This document shows, piece by piece, positions 43,701-49,700 of a DNA stretch of 64,000 nucleotides (within the stretch, counting starts at the first letter, position 1; the number at the start of each line of letters is the position of its first letter). A model generated the notes under the pieces. It searched no databases. It was not told where the DNA came from and saw only the letters and a program-made list of their open reading frames with translations. Location of the stretch: assembly GCF_003946505.1 (NCBI RefSeq), contig NZ_RHON01000004.1, forward strand, positions 1 through 64,000, in the 5' to 3' direction. A program made the translations under genes and the position numbers. This DNA is from Companilactobacillus mishanensis. GTDB lineage: Bacteria > Bacillota > Bacilli > Lactobacillales > Lactobacillaceae.

Positions 43701-46700
43701 TTGTTATTACCTGTATTAGCAGCATTACCATTACTATTACTCAACTTCTTCTTGTTCAATCCACTCAACCCAATTAACTGGTTGTTGGCTCCATTGCTAG
43801 CAGGGGCATCACTATTGTTGACAAACTTCTTGTTGCCATTAGTTCTTGTACCTCTACAACAATTGTTGAACAAACTCTTGAGTATCATTCCTGCATTGAT
43901 CACTGGATTAGTTGTTCCATTACTAAGAGGTCTTCTTGGTGGATTACCAGTTGATATTCTTGGCAAGTTAGCTGTTCTTGCAGCAATGCTCGGATTACCA
44001 TTATTGAACTTAGCTTCATTGATCGGATTGCTTATCCCTGGACTAAGACTTCTAGCATTACCATTGTTGATTTTGACTCAATTAGCAGCATTACCAATGT
44101 TATTACTTGGTTTGCCACTACTTGGATTATTGAACCTTGATATTCTTAGAAATCTCCTTGGACAATTGATCTGGAGTGTATTGACATTCTTAGCAGTATA
44201 TCCATTAGCATTACTACTTAATTCATTAATTTCTGGATTATTGTTACCATTGCTTCTTGGACTATTGTTCTTGCCAGTATTCTTGTTCAACTTATTCTTG
44301 AACAACATTGTTCTTCCATTATTAGCAACATTCTTGTTACCAGTAATCGTTGAACACTTACTAAGATTAGCTATGAACTTGATAGGTATTGCTAAGAGAT
44401 TATTGAATCTCTTCAACGACTTATTAGGTCTTGGATTAACAGTTCTAACAATGCCAATCTGGTTCTTCTTACCACTATTGAACATTATTAGAAGAGTAGC
44501 ATTCTGGTTGACACTTCTTGTTGGTGTTCCACTAGACATCCTTAGAAGATTACTTAAACTTCTATTCGATCTATTTATTGGAAACCCATTGAAGTTATTA
44601 GCATTATTCGCAATTCCTGCATTACTTGGTTTAGGTGCATTATTATTAGGCCTTCCATTAATCACAGCGCTATTACAATTATTGCTATTACCTCTATTAG
44701 CTAAACTATTGTTACCATTAGCAGCTATCTTATTATCATTACCAATTAAATTATTATTAGACTTATTAGCATTGCCACTTCTATGGCTTGCAAACAGACT
44801 ATTAGCATTATTACCTGCATTAGCATTGGCATTGATCCTTCCACTTCTATTAAATGGATTGCTTGGATTACTTAAGTTACCACTTGATCTACTTGGATTG
44901 TTAGGTCTCCCATTATTACAAGCCTTAACATTATTCAACAAGATTTTGGCATTACTTAACCCATTGCTATGGCCACTATTGCCTCTACTATTCCCACTAA
45001 GCTGGATTTTGAGACTATTGACATTGGCTAAGGTATTCGATCTAATCAAGGATCTCCTTGGACCATTAGGTAAACTTCTTCTTGATAACTTGATCTTGTT
45101 AGCAATTCCATTGCTTAAACTATTGATCAACGGTCTTGAATTGTTCGCACTAATTAATCCTCTATTATGGCCATTACTATTCTTAGTATTGTTACCATTA
45201 GGATTAACACTTGGTCTTCTTGGATTCCCACTTGCATTGTTCAATGTTCTTAAAGATCTCTTTAACCTCATCGTTCCTGCATTGTTGACATTCTTGATTG
45301 CATCAACTGTATTCCACTTGATCAACGGTATTATCAACTTGTTCTTAATTCCATTAATTAGCGGATTACTCACATTACCATTAACATTAATTAACTTTAT
45401 TGTATTAACTGCCTTGAGATTCCCATTACACGCTATGTTATTACCAGCATTATTGGGTCTCATCACAACTGCATTACTCGGTGGATTCGGTCCATTACTT
45501 GGATTATTGATTGCTATTCCAGTAGCACTTCTTGACGGATTAAGATTCTTAGCTGATGACATCATCCTCGGATTGTTGTTATTACCAGGATTAATTCCAT
45601 TCAGAAACTTACTATTAGACTTGTTATTCTTTATTCCATTACTATTGAACTTGCTTTCACTATTCAACTTATTGAGAACACCATTGAAGTGGATCCTTGA
45701 TTTGTTCAATCAAATAGCTCTTCCATTAGTAGTTATGGCATTGACATTCTTGGCATTGATTCCATTCTTCGGATTGATCTCATTGTTGAACCCATTCAAG
45801 TGGCTCAGAATGGCATTGCTCTCAGCTTTGACAACATTTAACGTACAATTGTTATCAACATTGTTCTTATTGCCATTGAAGCTTTTGAACAACAAGCTAT
45901 TGAGCTTCTTACCAGCACTATTGAACGGATTGTTATTAGGATTCTTGAGAAATATCCTTGGTGGATTACCATTAGATATTCTTGGATTATTAGCATTACC
46001 ATTGCTTAACCTTCTTGGATTACTTGGTGCATTAACACCTGGTCTAAGATTACTAGGCTTACCATTATTGCTTCTAACTCAACTATTAGGTTTGCCACTA
46101 TTATTAGATACATTGAGAAACTTGATTGCACCTCTTCTATGGGGTAACTTGGCAGCATTATTAACATATCCATTGGCACGTTTGATCAATAACATCTTGT
46201 CATTGATTGGCTTACCACTACTTGGTTTGTTAGGTGCATTACCACTATTCCTATTGAAGTTATTCAATAGAGCATTCATCTTACGTCCATTGTTATTACT
46301 TTGCCTTCCATTGTTGGCACAATTATTAACAGGATTAGCATTACCATTGTTCAACTTGATCAGAAGACTATTGAGAAATGGTTTGAACTTGTTGATTAAC
46401 GGAATCGCATTATTGACATTGCCATTGTGGCTTGGATTACCAGCTCTTAACTTATTGAGAGAAGCATTGATCTTACCAGCATTATTATTAACATTGCTCA
46501 GAGGATTGAGAAACTTACTCAGATTGTTATTAGGAACACCATTATTGTTATTAGGTCTTCCATTATTGGCTGGCTTAGCAACATTATTGCTTGGTCTTCC
46601 ATTGATCACATTGCTTAACATGCTATTATCATTGCCATTATTATTGACATTCTTACTTCCATTGTTAGCAGCATTATCAGTATTGCCACTCAAATTGTTA

Positions 46701-49700
46701 TTAGATGCACTATTATTACCACTAGTATTCTTAGGTAGTCACTTACTCGGATTGCCATTAGCAATCTTAGCAGGCTTGTTATTACCATTGATTCTAGCCG
46801 GTATCCTTAGAGCCTTGAAACTACCATTCGATCTTCTTAAACTTCTTGGATTAGGATTGTTCAACTTGTTGTTACCATTCATTCCAGGATTAGACTTATT
46901 GACACCATTACTATGGCCATTAGGATTACTCCTACAACCATTAGCATTGGCCGATGTATTGAGAGATCTTCTTGGTAACTTACCATTTGATCTATTGAAT
47001 CTATTATTGATTCTTCCATTAGCTCAAATCTTGAGTACATTAGCTATGTTGATTCCAGGATTAGGATTATTATTAATTCCATTCTTGCTACCACTTAAAC
47101 TATTCAATCGCTTTATCGCAATTCCATTAGCATTCCTTAGAACATTAGGTGATTTAGCTAAACTATTGTTGCTTGGCTTACCACTAGCATTGTTAGGCAC
47201 ATTGTTGGCCTTACCATTGATCAACTTGTTGAATGACTTGCTTGACTTGTTATTATTACCACTATTAAGTGGACTTCTAACATTGCCATTGTTCTTATTG
47301 AATCTAGGTTTGACTACATTATTAGTATTCCCAATTGCTAAGGGTGTATTACCATTCTTACTTGCAAATGGATTGTCTGCATTAGTTGCAAACTTCTTAC
47401 CAGTATTAGCCGGATTGTTACTCAACCCAGTACTAGTATTGGCAAACGGAATCAGATTATTAAATGACTTGATTTCAACAATTGCTTCACAAATCTTATT
47501 AGGTCTTCTATTATTACCAGGCTTAATTCCATTCAGAAACTTAGTATTGAGATTGTTATTCTTTATCCCATTACTATTGAACTTAGTATCACTATTCAAC
47601 TTATTGAGAACACCATTGAAGTGGATCCTCGACATCTTCAATCAATTAGCTCTTCCATTAGCAGCTATGGCATTGACATTTGCCATCTTGATTCCATTCT
47701 TCGGCTTGATCTCATTGTTGAACCCACTCAAGTGGCTCAACATGGCATTGCTTTCAGGATTAACAACATTCAATGTTCAATTATTATCAACATTGTTCTT
47801 GTTACCATTGAAACTATTGCTTAATAACTTATTGAGCTTCTTACCAGCACTATTGAACGGATTGTTATTAGGATTCTTGAGAAATATCCTTGGTGGATTG
47901 CCACTAGATATTCTTGGATTATTGGCATTGCCAATTCTTAACCTTCTTGGATTACTTGGTACATTAACACCAGGCCTAAGATTATTAGGATTGCCACTAT
48001 TGCTTCTAACTCAATTACTTGGCTTACCACTATTGTTAGATACATTGAGAAACTTAATTGCTCCACTTCTATGGGGTAACTTGGCAGCATTGTTAACATT
48101 CCCATTAGCACGTTTGATCAATAACATCTTGTCATTGATTGGATTACCACTACTTGGCTTGTTGAATGCATTACCATTATTCTTATTGAAGTTATTCAAT
48201 AGAGCATTTATCCTACGTCCATTGTTATTGTTCGGCTTACCATTGTTAGCTCAACTATTAACAGGACTAGCATTACCATTGTTCAACTTGATCAGAAGAG
48301 CTATCAAGCTTGGCTTGAACTTGTTGAAGAATGCTATCGCATTATTGACATTGCCATTATGGCTTGGACTTCCAGCTATCAACTTGTTGAGAGAAGCCTT
48401 GATCTTACCAGTATTGTTATTAACATTACTCAGAGGTTTGAGAAACTTATTCAACTTGTTCTTAGGAACACCAGCATTGTTATTAGGTCTTCCATTATTG
48501 AACGGCTTAGCAACATTGTTGTTAGGACTTCCATTAGTCACATTGCTCAACATGTTATTATCATTGCCACTATTGTTGACATTGTTATTACCATTGTTAG
48601 CAGCATTACCAATCTTGCCAATTAAGATATTACTTGATCTATTATTATTACCACTTGTTCTATTAGGTAATAAGCTACTAGGATTACCTATGGCAATCTT
48701 GGCCGGTCTATTATTACCATTGTTACTAGCTGGATTACTTAGAGCATTGAAGCTACCACTTGATCTTCTTAAACTTGCTGGCTTGGTATTATTCAATTTA
48801 TTATTACCATTCCTACCATTATTGAATGCCTTAACACCATTACTATGGCCATTAGGATTACTCCTACAACCATTAGCATTGGCAGACGTTCTAAGAGATC
48901 TTCTTGGAAACTTACCATTTGATCTATTGAATCTATTATTGATTCTTCCACTAGCACAAATCTTGAGTACTTTGGCTATGTTGATTCCAGGATTAGGATT
49001 ATTATTAATTCCACTCTTGTTACCACTCAAATTATTCAACAGATTCATTGCAATCCCATTAGCATTCATCAGAACATTGAATGATTTGGCTAAACTATTG
49101 TTGTTGGCCTTACCACTAGCATTATTAGGTACATTATTGGCATTGCCATTGATCAACCTATTAAATGATGTATTGAGCTTATTGTTACTTCCACTATTAA
49201 GCGGATTGTTAACATTGCCATTGTTCTTATTGAACCTCGGATTGTTGACATTGCTTGTATTCCCAATTGCCAAGGGTGTATTACCATTCTTGATTGCAAA
49301 CGGACTTACAGCATTGCTCGTTAACTTCTTACCAGTAGTAATCTCATTGCTATTGAACCCAATCATCGTATTGGCAAACGGAATCAGATTACTCAATGAT
49401 CTTTTGAAGACAATCAACAGATTTATCCTATTAGGACTTCTTGCATTACCTGGATTAATTCCTGGACTTGATCTCCTCATAGATGGTCTATTCCTTATCC
49501 CAGCATTGCTCAATGGATTATCATTATTGAACCTATTGAACTTGCCACTAAGATTCTTGAATAACTTCTTGAAGAACAACATCCTTCCATTGTTATTAGC
49601 ATTAGGTTTGAACTTATTGTTATTACCAATCTTTGGACCACTTCAATTCCTTAACCCAATCAACTGGTTGTTAGTTCCAGCATTGGCATTATTAAGAACA

